Positions 22,240-34,373 of a stretch of 64,000 nucleotides of DNA are shown piece by piece. A program made the translations under genes and the position numbers. The notes beneath the pieces were generated by a model, which had not been told where the DNA came from, made no database searches, and was given only the letters and a program-made list of their open reading frames with translations. How positions within the stretch are numbered: position 1 is the stretch's first letter; each line of letters starts with the position of its first letter. The stretch lies in contig JALMLS010000322.1 in the NCBI GenBank assembly GCA_038496445.1, positions 868,001-932,000 of the forward strand, given 5' to 3'. Source of the DNA: Trichosphaerium sp. ATCC 40318. Taxonomy: Eukaryota > Discosea > Flabellinia > Trichosidae.

Positions 22240-25200
22240 TGATTGATACAGCTTGCAATATCAGGTACATTTGTTGATTCTACTTCACGTCTTGAAACTA
22301 CGAATGCGTACTTTGGAAGTATTTGTATGCCTGGAAAAAAGAAAGAATAAGAACAAGATTAGTGTTGAAAAAAAACAAAAAAAAATAAAGCTGCGTACTT
22401 TGTCCTACTGATATTTCGTCAAATCCGAACTCTGTTGTATGATATCTAGATTGATATCCTGTCTAATATTTTGGTTAATATTTTTCGTGGGTTTTGTTTG
22501 TGTGTACCTCCACAGATCCCGATTTTGGAGTCAACACCTTTGGAAAAAATAAGAAAATAATAGGAAACTCTACAACGATGACGCACAGGACGAATATTTC
22601 CCATACAAACAAAACAACATATTAAAACAGCGTATTCGTTTCTTCCACATTTTTCCATCGCATGTGGCACGTGACTGAAACTCACTGTTAGCAAAAATAT
22701 CTAACCAAAAAAAAATACTAAAAAGTACGTTGAAAGCACAACATCAGAAATCGAAGAGTTGATGTCAAAACCAGCCATGGCATAATCTTTTAGTTTTGTA
22801 TCAGGTATATTATATAATGCAGGTATGATGTTATGCTAATGAGTATTAGAAACCAACTTTTAGACGAAGAACGGAGCGTACAGGTCCACAATTCGAAATC
22901 AATTGAGTTTTTCTCATTTTGAAATCTTCGATTACAAATCCCTTTTCGTCCGACTGTTCCTCTGTTTTCCATTCTTCGCTGCAGAAAACATGTGGCATAG
23001 TACTATTGTCGAATAAAAACGTACAAATCAAGTACTCACTGAAGGGATTGTTGAGTAGACAACGTACTTGTGTCTTTCTTGGATAACAGTTAAATAAGTT
23101 TCGAATCTTTCCTTTTGAATAGGATTATGAAGAAGTACTGCTTTTACCATCCTATAACTCTCTGTTGAATCCATTGTATTAAACATTTCAAAGCACTTCT
23201 CTAATTCAGCTTCTGCAGCATAGTCTCCAGGTACCGTCAAATCCAAAAGTCTGTTGAAAAAAAAATATTAAATCAAACTGCCTTTAAAATGTAAACTCGC
23301 CTGCAATCAGTTGGCTTTGATTTAATCCTCCAGTCATAGTTCCACTTCCAATTAATAGCTACGTCCAAACTCTTTTTCATACACCAAGCTCCTTGTGGTT
23401 CAGGCTCTATCAATGCATAAGCGTAAAAAATAATTGGAATGTTTCACACAAAAAAGTACTTGCCAGGAGCGCTTCTCAGAATAGAAAATATTGAGCTTTT
23501 TCCAAGTTCTGGAGGCCACATTGAATCAGGTACTTGTCCTATGACTTGTGCCTAACTATATTTAGAGTTTAAAAAATTACAAAGAAACGAAGTACCAAGG
23601 TTGTAGCGTTATCAAACATATCCAATAATTTCTAATTTGGGTAAGAAAGAAAAAAAAGAGTCAGCTTTTTAAGCGCACCTGAGTATCTTTCTTTACTATC
23701 AACCATAACCAGTGAAACGCCAACGCTCCTTTTGATCTTAGAAAGTCTTCAAAATAAGTTGCTTTTATCTACAGCTCGTGAGTTGGATTAAAATCATGAA
23801 AGAAAAAAAATGGAGTACCAAAACATCCGGTGTAAATAAATCGTCAACTTTTTGTTCAAGGCCCTCAGGTATTGGTTCTAACCATGGAGGTGTTCCTCTG
23901 TATCCTCTAAATATTCCTTTGAGAACATCAGGTTTTGATGCGCGAGCTACAGCAGTCTAAAAAAAAAGAATTCAGTGAAGACAAATCGAAGAAAGTTCGT
24001 ACAATAAATTCCTTTGATGACAAATCTTCGCCAAGAGCGCTGACTAAAATTCTCGCTACTTCACTATGACCATTTATAGCTATTATATAATAAATTGAAT
24101 AGTTTTGATCAATGGCCGATCGTACAAGCTCTCATAAGGGCAGTGAAACCTTCATCATTGCATCCTTTTAAATCTGCGTTTTTTTCAACTAATAATTCTA
24201 CAATCCCAGGACTTCCAACCTCAGCTAAAAGCCTTTAATTAAAGCTATAAATAACACATTGCCGCTACCTGCTAACAATATTGGTGTGTTCTTGTTGGCA
24301 TCTTTCACATTAACATCAGCACCTGCTTGTAGCAGCAAACGAGCAGACTCCGTATGTCCGTATTTCGCTAATTCTTTGTTGACAACAGTAACTAAAGTTC
24401 AAGGTTGACGTACCAGCCAAGATGAGAGGGGTATTGTTCTCCTTTGATACGTGATTAACGTTTGCTTTCTCTTCGATGAGAATGTTTATAATATCATGAT
24501 TGCCGTTCTTAGCTTAGGCAGTGAGATTCTCATTTACACATTAGATTACTTACCAGCAAAAAACAATGCAGTTTGGCCTTTTTGGTCTTGGCACTCAATA
24601 TCAGCTCCTGCACGTGTTAAAGCGCCTGCCATGGATACACCGCCTTTCAAAGCTAATAGTAATAATAAATATAACATTATTTCGGATTTTTGAGTGAAAG
24701 TGAAGCGATCACGTGATTTTACACAAGAGAAGGAACAAAGGTATAAACAAAATAGATTTTTTGTTTGAATGTTAATTACCAGCAAGAATAATAGGCGTAT
24801 GACCGAATTCGTTAGTAATGTTAAGGTTCGCTCCGGCATCAATCATTGTCATCACCATCTCAACATCTCCTCCCCACGCTAACCAAAAAAAAAGTGTTAG
24901 AATGACACATCAAGAAACCAATGTCTTTAGCATCATTTAAGATACACTAACCTGCCAGAACAAGTGGAGAATTACCACGCTTGTTTACAACATCCAGGCT
25001 TGCTCCTGCGGTTATTAACTTGTCAACAATAGCCATAAAACCCTTAACCGCTAAAACGAAAATAAGCACAAAATAATTTGTTCCAAAGGTTTAGTTTCGC
25101 TATCGAAGCGTTGTATGATTACCAGCTACTATTAACGCTGTACTTCCGTATTTATTAGCAACATGTAAATCAGCACCAGCTTCAATAAGAACTAGAGCAA

Positions 25201-25676
25201 TCTCAAGGCATTCAGCTTCGACTAATGATAAAGAGAGTGAGTACAATCGAGCGGTAATAATAACAAACGTGACGTTTTAGCAAAAAAACCGAAAATACTC
25301 ATTACCTGCAGTAATAAGTGCAGTGTTACCATCTTTATCTTTTATATTCAAATCGGCGCCACCAGCGACAAGAATTTTAACAATCTTAATATTCTTTCCT
25401 CTCACTAAAAATTGTTATGTTTTATCACGTGCTTACGCATGAAAGGTCTGATTTGTAAAAAAATACACGTGCCTGCTTTAATTAGAGCAGTACTCCCATG
25501 TTGATCTCTTACATTAATATCGGCACCTTTGTCAACGAGTAATCGAACAGTAAGCAAACTGCCCTTTTGAACTTTTGAAAAAAAGAGTGTTAGCCCGATT
25601 TTGATCGTCTTTTAACACAAAATTAAAAAGTAAGTATAGTACCGGCACTTAGAAGTGCTTGTGCAGTTCTGGACAT
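22236..25676 (-). CDS. ankyrin-repeat protein with PARP-like C-terminus, 23 exons
   Basis: Exons: 25676-25643, 25571-25473, 25404-25306, 25221-25123, 25050-24952, 24878-24780, 24652-24554, 24512-24414, 24367-24269, 24224-24126, 24079-24003, 23956-23819, 23768-23679, 23631-23596, 23551-23464, 23406-23301, 23250-23068, 23038-22882, 22835-22729, 22674-22574, 22537-22508, 22458-22399, 22330-22236; 2193 nt, 730 residues. Exons 2-10 are each exactly 99 nt, phase 1, and each encodes one 33-residue ankyrin repeat (pattern LLxxGADxNxxDxxGxTALxxA). After residue about 430 the protein is PARP-like: the HNPIQKERFETYLTV helix, a GFD segment, AVLICCFVCMGN strand and IQILPKYAFVV strand follow the order of an ADP-ribosyltransferase fold, but the H-Y-E triad could not be located with certainty, so activity is unproven. 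Tankyrase-like layout. Introns starting at 25472, 23463 and 23300 have GC donors; one is only 29 nt (23039-23067). Confidence 0.82.
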
Positions 25677-25870
25677 TGTTTTAAAGATAAACAAAAACAA
25701 CAGGATGAAGATATGACTTAAACGATTCGACGGTTAAGGGATGGTTTGAGTTTTGTGGGTTTCCTGACTTCAATACGCAATTTCAGTTCCCTTCATCCAC
25801 CAAACTATAACTAACCTAAATTGTTCCTGTTATACGTGCGTTTTGCACGATGGTAATGATTATTTAAAAA

Positions 25871-27519
25871 ATGGCCTCCGATGAGGCTGACACGCGAATG
25901 CGGATGCCTATATGGCTTTCGCACTTTGTATCTGGTGGTATAGCCGGATGCTCCGCGAAAACAGTTGTGGCGCCGTTTGATAGGGCTAAAATACTATATC
26001 AGGTACGCCATAGCGTGCAAGGCGTATGACACTAGTATAACCGCTCAATAGTGTATTTTTTCCTTTACCATTCTAATTCCCAAGTAGACTAACCACCCCT
26101 TTTATAAACACGCATTTACAAGCGTATTTGGTGCGTATTTTTTCAAAAAAACATGTTTTGACGTCGCGTAGAAACTATTGGACAGATTGTGCATAAAGAA
26201 GGTATCACACACCTATGGAAAGGCAATACAGCAACAATTGCAAGGTAACATAATTTAAAACGATCAAAAAAGGCTGCGGCGTTAACAACGACGCAGAAAC
26301 ACATCCAATTATACGTATCACAATACTTACAGCTGTTTTAAATAGAATATTTCCTTATGCAGCAGTACAATTCATGGCATACGAAAAATACAAACAAGTA
26401 CGCACTAGTGCTTTCATTGCTAAAGCTAATAGCGAGCAAAAACGCTTTTCACCAAAAAAAAAAATTGACGAAAACAGTTTTTGGCCCAAAACGCTCTAAC
26501 ATGTATAGTTTGTAATGAAAGACATTGAGGAGGGTGAAATACACTTTTTTAGACACTTATTATGTGGTTCTCTTGCTGGTATGACTGCAGTGCTTGCTAC
26601 ATATCCGCTTGATTTAATGCGGTACGTTTTTTCACTGGATGAAAAAAAAAAAACCGTTTAAAAAAGAAACCGAAAAGTTTTTCACTTTTGATTGTTTTAC
26701 ATCACCACAACGTACTTGTACGTTACTTGTATACTCTGTAAATGTTAAAGATATCATTGATATACTAATTAAAAACTCAGAGCGCGTATGGCAAGCGAAG
26801 TAGGAAAAAACCATAAATACAAAGGTAGGCCCTTTCTTGTACTTTAAAAAAAAGGTTTTTTTTTGTTAACTTTGTTTCTCTTTCTTAGGTATTTATCACG
26901 GTTTCACTACCTTGGTGAGAACAGAAGGATTCTTTTCTATATGGAAAGGACTTGGGGCATCTATACAAGGTATTGTACCTTATGCCGGAGTGTACGTACA
27001 AAAAATGATAAATATCAGTTACATTGACTCATTGTTTTTCTTTCAGAAATTTTTCAGTGTATGAAACTCTTAAGGTTTTGGCACCTAAGAATAAGGATGG
27101 TGAACTACAAACTACTTGGAGACTTATTTGTGGAGGAGCAGCTGGTGCTATAGGTCAGACAGGTACAGATTGAAATGTTGCTTGGGTTTTTTCCTTACTG
27201 TCTTTTTTACAGTTGCATATCCTTGGGACGTTGTAAGACGTAGAAGACAGACAATGGGTTTTGCACCTGGTAGTCCAGATATTAAAGTAACAGGAACATA
27301 CTCTGTTATGCTTCATATTATAAAAAAGGAGGGTCCTCGAGGTACACAAAGAAAAGACAAAATTTACATTGTAAATTGTGGTAAAGTTCTCACTTTTTTT
27401 TTTTTCACAAAGGGCTTTACCGAGGTATAACTATAAACTATTGGAAAGTTACACCTGCTGTAAGTATTAGTTTTATGGTTTATGAATGGATGAAGGATAC
27501 TCTAACACCATATACATGA
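25871..27519 (+). CDS. mitochondrial carrier family (SLC25), CoA/nucleotide-type
   Basis: Nine exons: 25871-26021, 26172-26244, 26346-26397, 26509-26621, 26781-26824, 26889-26991, 27047-27162, 27213-27341, 27413-27519; 888 nt, 295 residues, the usual family length. Three modules each start with the carrier motif: [10 protein letters not shown] at about 35-44, YPLDLMRARM at about 125, [10 protein letters not shown] at about 220; each is followed by EGxxxLWKG-type segments. Six helices span the inner mitochondrial membrane. [11 protein letters not shown] and [10 protein letters not shown] are as in the SLC25A42/SLC25A16 group, so coenzyme A or adenine-nucleotide exchange is the likely role. The first intron seems to use a GC donor (26022). 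Confidence 0.93.
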
Positions 27520-27628
27520 TAAACAAGACGCTATTCAACAAACAAAGACAAAACAACAAATCATCAAAAGAGAAAAAATTCCGCGAAGATTTTTTGTTCT
27601 TTTTTTTTAAAGATCGCTTTGTGTGCTT

Positions 27629-27874
27629 TCATACTATTGTGATCTTATGATTCCCCATTCTATTTGAGGGATAGATAACTGTAACAGATATATATTTGTA
27701 CATTGTACAGCTTGAGCAAAATACATAACAATCAGAAAATGCCGTCTTTGATTGATGTTCTTTTTGGTTACCATTGAAGCGAAAATAATAAAAAGTGACA
27801 ATTACCTGTCTACGCGTAGTGCGAGAAGGTTCTGCTTGATGAAAAAAAGCGCAAAAGTTTTTCAGCGTTGACAT
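27629..27874 (-). CDS. small hypothetical protein, model uncertain
   Basis: Either an unspliced 81-residue frame or, more likely, exons 27874-27806 and 27678-27634 joined across an intron that ends in a good CTGTTACAG acceptor, giving 37 residues (MSTLKNFCAFFHQ ... IEWGIIRSQ). It diverges from the BTB gene at 27972 with 97 bp between the start codons. No family recognised. Confidence 0.3.
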   Translation of the reverse strand: MSTLKNFCAFFHQAEPSRTTRRQVIVTFYYFRFNGNQKEHQSKTAFSDCYVFCSSCTMYKYISVTVIYPSNRMGNHKITIV

Positions 27875-27971
27875 TTTTTGACATTTCGAGGTCTTCTGAC
27901 GCTTTTATGTCTGCGATTGAAACTACAAATTTAGTTGCACACGCGTATTATTAGAAATTTGGAACGTTTAG

Positions 27972-28772
27972 ATGGCGACACAACCATCTAAAGCAAAATC
28001 TAACATAATAGAGCTTAATGTAGGTGGAACAGCTATAACAACAACTAGACGTACTCTATGCCAAGTGGAAGGATCATTACTAGCTTCTATGTTCAGCGGA
28101 AGATGGGAAAACAAGCTTGAAGTCGACAACAAAGGACTACTTTTCTTAGACGTAAATCCATCTCATTTTTCTATCATTTTGGACCATCTAAGATCATGGT
28201 CTTTATCAGCAACACCTTCAGATGATATACTAAGACGTAAGTGTTCACAAGATGGATATCTAAGACTTTTGGTTGAGTACTATGGATTATTAGAACCATT
28301 CAATGATTCTTTTGGAAAAGTATCATCTAACTTAACAATAACTGATAATGGCTTGACTGTACAACAAAGTAACGCATCACATGTATTCTCTAGTGCACTG
28401 GGAACACAACGTATATCTACAGGAAAAGTGACATGGACGCTGGATATAATAGAAGCATCATGGATGCTTATTGGTGTAAGCTCTAGTAATAACATTATTA
28501 AAGATAGCCCTCATACATCAACTTTTGTTTATGGATGGACATCAATGAAATATAGACTTTATGGTGGTTTAAGTACAAAGAATGGTAGAGGATTCAAAGG
28601 AGGTGATACTGTTCTATTAACTCTTGACTCAGATAACTGTTGTTTGAAGCTTGTTTGTGGAGAAAACACTATCGGTGATACAAATGATCTGCCAAAAGGT
28701 AAAAAATGGAGGCTTCAAGTTGCAATTTGTAAAGGAGGTTCTGTATCTCTAACATCATGTAAAATGCATTAA
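27972..28772 (+). CDS. BTB/POZ (T1-type) and SPRY-like domain protein
   Basis: Single exon, 266 residues. Residues 11-105 are a potassium-channel-tetramerisation-type BTB domain: IIELNVGGTAITTTRRTLC, SLLASMFSG, FLDVNPSHFSIILDHLR, LLVEYYGL. Residues 125-262 look like a SPRY/B30.2 beta-sandwich (TGKVTWTLDIIE, WMLIGVSS, YGGLSTKNGRGFKGGDTV, LLTLDSDNCCLKLV). BTB-T1 proteins of the KCTD kind act as Cullin-3 adaptors, with the SPRY-like part recruiting the target; that role is inferred. No introns, unlike both neighbours. Confidence 0.88.
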   Translation: MATQPSKAKSNIIELNVGGTAITTTRRTLCQVEGSLLASMFSGRWENKLEVDNKGLLFLDVNPSHFSIILDHLRSWSLSATPSDDILRRKCSQDGYLRLLVEYYGLLEPFNDSFGKVSSNLTITDNGLTVQQSNASHVFSSALGTQRISTGKVTWTLDIIEASWMLIGVSSSNNIIKDSPHTSTFVYGWTSMKYRLYGGLSTKNGRGFKGGDTVLLTLDSDNCCLKLVCGENTIGDTNDLPKGKKWRLQVAICKGGSVSLTSCKMH

Positions 28773-29060
28773 TCACGAACACTATTGAGTGTACTAAAAA
28801 TCCTGAACAACCACAATTTTTCAGTCACGTGGTAATAAAACCTTAAGACTACGAGAATTTTTTAGGTGACTACTTTTTCATACTGACAACGCATTTACTT
28901 GTATGTAGAACTTTAATATCTAGTTACCACTGCTCACCTTTATATTGAAGGTACATTATTTTTTAGTTTCCTATTTTTTGTGAGTAAGGCAAGACAATTG
29001 CATTTAAAAAAGTGTTGTGCAGTTTATTTATTTTTTGGTCTTTTTTTTTTTTGAAGTGTT

Positions 29061-30770
29061 TTAAAGATCATCATGGTCATCATCATCGTCATCTTCAAAG
29101 GAATCAAGTTCCATACCATTAATATCTTCATCACTAGCTGAAAGATATTCTAATTGCGGTGGCTTATACTTACCAGTATCATCACTAAAAAACACATCTT
29201 CTGTTAAAAGAAAATGTCCTGTATGATTATTTGGTGCCATTTTATATGCAATAAGAGCAAGAATTAACAACAATGCTATCAACCCTTTATCATAAAATAA
29301 GTTTAAAAATGATATCATTAAAGCGAGAGGAATACTTACCTCCTACCATTGCAATAATAATAAAAATCCAAAGAATGCCTTGTGGGTCTTCGTCAGCTGT
29401 TGAAGAAAAAAAAGTTAGAAAAAATGGGTTTCAAAAGAAAAAAGTTTTTGAGCCTTAGGCTCGATTTTTTACGTGTTATTGTGAATGATTCTATAGGACG
29501 ACCATTTAGCTTTTGTGTTGGACGATAATTATTCTTTAAAGCATCGATTTTAACAAGTTTAGAAAGCTGTGAAGCAGAAATAGGTACAGCTTGTTGTAGA
29601 ATAAACCATGTGACAATTTCGTCACATGACGGTGTTGTTAAAGATCCTCTATACTTAAAATATGAACTCCCATGGACTAAATTAGCTATATAGTCCATCT
29701 AGAATAAACTGTCAGTATCACATGAAGTCTAAAACGGGAAAAACCTCGAACAACTAAAGCAACTATAGCAAAAAGTTTTGCTTCATAGCTATGTTACAGT
29801 GACACTAATTTTGTTAATAACGTACCTCTAAGCTTATACTTGATGATATATTACCATTGGGTAAGTGTGGAAGGATCTGTAAGTGGATAATGTCAACAAA
29901 AAAATCAATCTTTCCAAAAAAACCATCAAAAAAACCATCAAAAAAAAAAATCATTAAAATGATTTGTTAACATACTGAATCCAACCATGTATTTGATGTT
30001 ATATTCTGATCTGGTACATTTAAAAATATACCAACAACAGCTAATGTATTATCCTTCACCGATTTATGTACCTAACAACAAAGTTAAAAATCGAAACTTT
30101 TTTTTTTTCGTTTTCAAGTTTTTGGGAAAACCAGTTTAGCGTACGAGGTGTAACTCTACTGAACGCGGTTGTCCGTTTATAGTATGCTCGCTACGAGCAT
30201 GAAAGTGTATTTGATGAAGTTTAAATGTCTTTTCATCATGAAGTGTATCAAGTGTCATCGTATCTGCTGTAATATCGACTATAGAAGCAGTGTTACAATT
30301 ACAAGAGTGTTTAGTGAAAAGATTTGAAAAGAATTCGTAAATCTTAACGGTATTGATTGTTAACGCACTTATAACTGTGTGTCCGTTGTTGCGTATGGTT
30401 TGTAACTTTGAACCACCTTTTAAAGGTGATATAGACTATTCGACCGTTTTAGTAAGTTGTAGTGGTATTACATATCGCTAGCAGTGCATACCAACGCCTT
30501 TAAATAATCTGGATGAGTTACAACCGCTGTATCAATGTTTATAGGTGATTGGCGTCTACCATTCGCACATACTTCTATTTGTTAGACTTTCGTGTCGTGA
30601 AATGTGATGTTTACAAGCAAACGCTCAAACAAGCACGTACTTGGTGCGTTGCATAATGTATACCATGACAATGGTCCATTAGGACCATGGAAAGAGTAAT
30701 CGCAGCTGCTCGCTTTACTCAGAGCAATCAACGCACCAACGTAAATAAAGAGCAACAAGCGAGTACTCAT
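29061..30770 (-). CDS. alpha-carbonic anhydrase, membrane-anchored
   Basis: Eight exons: 30770-30641, 30574-30492, 30435-30145, 30071-29976, 29876-29826, 29698-29473, 29396-29340, 29284-29061; 1158 nt, 385 residues. Signal peptide 1-20. Catalytic domain: GRRQSPINI, KLHQIHFHARSEHTINGQP (zinc ligands from the HFH pair and the later His in ELHLVH), GSLTTPSCDEIVTWF (active-site Thr-Thr-P loop). After about residue 305 a single membrane helix (LIALLLILALIAY, preceded by ILWIFIIIAMVG) leads to a short acidic cytosolic tail ending in a run of Asp. It hydrates CO2 at the cell surface or in a lumen. Confidence 0.95.
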
Positions 30771-31164
30771 GGAGTTGCGGCACTCCTATTCAGAAAAAAA
30801 AACGGTTTGAATGAAAAAGAAGCCAAAAAAGTTTTTTGGCGTACTAAAGTTACTACCACGTTCTACGCAATAATTACATCAGTACAACAAACTACCAAAC
30901 TAGTTAGTCCAGCTGAGAAAATGGATGTTGGTGGAAGTGACACTCGCTTTTTTGCGATTTAGATATGACTGTACATGCGCTGGAGTGCGCTTGTTACGCA
31001 GTGTTCCTAGTTTGGTAGTTGTTTCTACTTTAAACAAAGAAAAGTCAATCATTTTAAGTCCGTTATGATGAAGGAGTATGGAGCCACCGAATAGCAAAAT
31101 ATTCGACTACTTGGTTGTTTCTACGCTAACTTCAGATGGTGGTACGCTTTTTAAGACAAATTAA
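30771..31164. other. intergenic between divergent genes
   Basis: Shared 5' region of the carbonic anhydrase and DENN genes. Small open frames on both strands lack support; no recognised regulatory site beyond the general promoter expectation. Confidence 0.45.
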
Positions 31165-34100
31165 ATGTTTGCAAACAACAAACGCAAAATGCAAGGGGAC
31201 GAACCAATTAAACCAGAAATATCGTGGACGTTCCCTGCTCTTGAAGATATAGAAGATCCAAATGATTTGAAACCTGTGCCCGTATTTTGTTTCCCTGAGC
31301 TAGAAGAGATTAACGACCAATTCTCAGGCGCCGACAGATATCGGTACAAGTCATTACTCTCGCAATTACCTTCCTAATCTCCCTTCAAGCGAATTCGACT
31401 TTTCTTACGCTCTTACGCTTCAAAACAGTGGTACGTCGCCATACTATGACGCAAAAACCCCATTTCGCAGACAATTACGACATCGCAAAACAAAAGTTGC
31501 CTAGAAACGCCTCTTTAGTTATTTTCGTGCTTACAACACCGTCATAACACAGTACAGCGATATATTATTTTTTTTTGACACTTTACACTTAGGTAAGCGC
31601 TTTGCGTACTGTAGGCGCTACTTTGTACCTATAAAGGATGATAAAGCAAAACCAAATGCTTTTCGCGTTGAATGTATATGTTTGCTTAGCTTCAGGTGAA
31701 GTTTTCAGAACAAGAAGGAAGTTGTATTAATTTTTTCTGTTTTTTAGGAAATCGTTCGCTCTGTTTTCCCAGATACTAGATAATGTATTGATTAGACGTG
31801 AACAAGGAGGTTATGATGCTGTTAACCTGTTCATAGATGGAGTACTCTCTCATGCCTTTCCATCGCCAGGTAAGCAACGCTTTTGGCTTTTGTTTTTGTG
31901 CTTTTAAGTGAAAGTACTTTTTTGTTTGTTTTTTGCGTTACGTTATTTTTGGTTTTAATAGGTGAGACACTCACTGTAAAGACAATGAACCAATATAATG
32001 GTAAACTGGGCCATGAAGTAGCTCATTTGACACGAACATCAAGCCCATTTGAAAACTTATCTTATGTACGTTCAGTTGCTTATTAACACCTCGACTTCCA
32101 CTTTAAGTTCTTATTAAGTATGTCAAACTATCAGTGTATAATCACACACTATAAAATCACTGTAAAGCGTTGTTTTAAAAGTACTTCAACAACAAGAAAA
32201 AACATCTAAAATACTTTCTACTTTTTATTCAAAAAAACTAAAAGAGGTCTAATGCACTAGACTTATACTTTCTTTGTAGGTGTCTTTTGAACCACTATTT
32301 AAAACTGTAAATGCAGCTACAGTTGTAAGAATATTTGAGCATTTACTAAATGAGAGACGTATTATAGTATGTGCTAAAAACGTAGTGACATTATCGTCTT
32401 GCGTAAATGCACTTTATGCAATGATTTACCCACTTGAATGGCAACATATTTTTATCCCTGTACTTCCTAACTCATTAATGGATATGTGTTGTGCGCCAAT
32501 GCCATTCTTGGTAAGTATTCACAAATACAAGAGCACTGAGGACTCAAAATTTGGCAGTCATTTTTTACTTTTTTGGTTTTTGTGCAATTTCTGACGTTTT
32601 CTTAGGTTGGTATTCTTGCATCTGCATTACCAGTACTTGAAAGCTTGCCTCTTGAAGAGGTACGTTGTATTAGTTATTCTTATAAATCACGTTTTGGTAT
32701 GTTTGTAAGGTTGCTAACAACTTTTGTTAAATAGGTTGTACTTATTCATATTGATGAAGGTGCTGTGTATAGAGAGCCTGAAGGGTTTATACCTTCACTT
32801 CCGCCTACTCTTGAGAGTTCTTTAAGAAAGAATTTAAGACGTATAAAGCGAAATGAGAATCGTACGTAATACAATAAAGGGTTACCCCAAAGTATTTGCT
32901 TTTTGTTCTAATTTTTTTACAGGCGGCAAACTGTTCAATGAACCTGTAGCTTGTTGCTTTCTACGGTTTTTTCAAGAAGTACTTGGAGACTATCCACGAT
33001 TCTTTGGTGAAGAGGAGGAGAGATCGTTTAAGATGGATAAATTTATAAAGAGCAAGCCTAATGAAATTAGAAAAGTACGTATAAATTTTGACAAACAAAA
33101 TAGTTTGTTGTTGAGAGTTTTGCTCTGATCCTCTTTACTAGTTTCTTGTAAAGCTATCTGAATCAGCTCAAATGTTAAGTGTTTTCTTTGATGAAAGAGA
33201 ACAAATGCATAAAGCTGGTAATGTAAGAAACTGTGTATTACACAGGCTTCCTCTTTCAATGCTTAAAAGAAAAATATATAAAGCCACAAAAGCCAAAGAA
33301 GAAGAACGTAAAAGAATCGTACGTAAATATCTACAACTGTTTTGCTTTTTGGGAATTTTTTACTTTCCATTACACGTGCAAATCACGTGATATATATTTT
33401 TTGAGCGATGTTTCATTGAAGGTAAGTTAAATATTGTTTTTCTGTTTAGAATAAGAGGAGCTTGTCAAAGAGTGATTCTCATAAACGTACACGTATATCA
33501 CTTAATGCTAAAACGTTTGATAAATGGAAATCAAAGTTTTCGGAGAAAAAGAAGCTTAAGCCTGTAAGGGAGCGCTCTACTACTACAGCATCTGGTATGG
33601 TTATTATATAATATTAAATCATTAACATAAGATATTTAAAATAATATTGCACACGTGTGAGCTATGGTAGATCCACGTGAAGACAATTTTCTTTTGTTTT
33701 GTTTCTATTTCGTATTTTTTTAACTGCTTTTAGGAGGGCCAGGTGGATCATCTGACGAGAGCTCTGCTGCCAGGAAATGCTTATCTGATAGTGATATGAC
33801 AGATATCACAGATGATAGGTCGATGATGACCATATCAGAAGATGTTACAGATGAATCAATAACAAACGTAGAATCTAATGTTCCTTCTGAAGAGGATGAT
33901 AATAGTTGTTCAAGAAAACCTTCAGAAGAGAGTAAAGGGTCTTCTTCTACATCGCCTAAACCTTTTGTAAAAGGTATAATAGATAAAAGTAAGGAGAATA
34001 AACCAAAGACAGAAGAAACAAAAGCGGAACCAAAAGAAGCAGAAGAACCAAAAGAAGAAACCAAGTCTCAAAAGAGTACAGCTGATTCTAGCTCCAAGAA

Positions 34101-34373
34101 GAGCTGTCACAGTGATGATAAAGATAAAGGAGAGGAAGTTCTTGAAGGTGGCGTAGAAGATGAAGAAGCTGGTGAATCAGAAGCTGACTTAATACCTTCA
34201 AGCGCTCCTGTTGCGAAAGAACCTCCAGAAACTCGACAAAGAAGGTAAGTACTTATATATGTCAATCCTGCCTCACTTATCATGTTCTAACTATCTTTAA
34301 TAGCGGAGATGATATGCTCGTATCTTATGATCCGTCACGTTACTTCAGTGATTCATCTGATGATGACAACTAG
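31165..34373 (+). CDS. DENN-domain protein (Rab GEF family)
   Basis: Thirteen exons: 31165-31343, 31390-31430, 31593-31695, 31748-31869, 31962-32065, 32280-32510, 32606-32659, 32735-32861, 32923-33074, 33142-33318, 33450-33594, 33734-34244, 34304-34373; 2016 nt, 671 residues. uDENN: VPVFCFPELEE, DFSYALTLQNSGKRFAYCRR. cDENN: LLNERRIIVCAKN, YPLEWQHIFIPVLP, DMCCAPMPFLVGILAS, VVLIHIDEG. dDENN: CCFLRFFQEVLGDYPRFF and a following helical part. From about residue 480 the protein is disordered, rich in Ser, Glu, Lys and Asp. DENN proteins exchange nucleotide on Rab GTPases in membrane traffic. Confidence 0.95.

Noticed and set aside
25871-26002. Carrier exon 1 ending at the first GTACGC
   Set aside because: No acceptor downstream restores the frame; extending to the GC donor at 26022 gives the residues the family has at this place.
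30687-30962. 91-codon plus-strand frame over the carbonic anhydrase first exon
   Set aside because: Overlaps a secure signal-peptide exon on the other strand and has no family support.
33720-34064. Ser-rich minus-strand frame
   Set aside because: Antisense of the low-complexity tail of the DENN protein.
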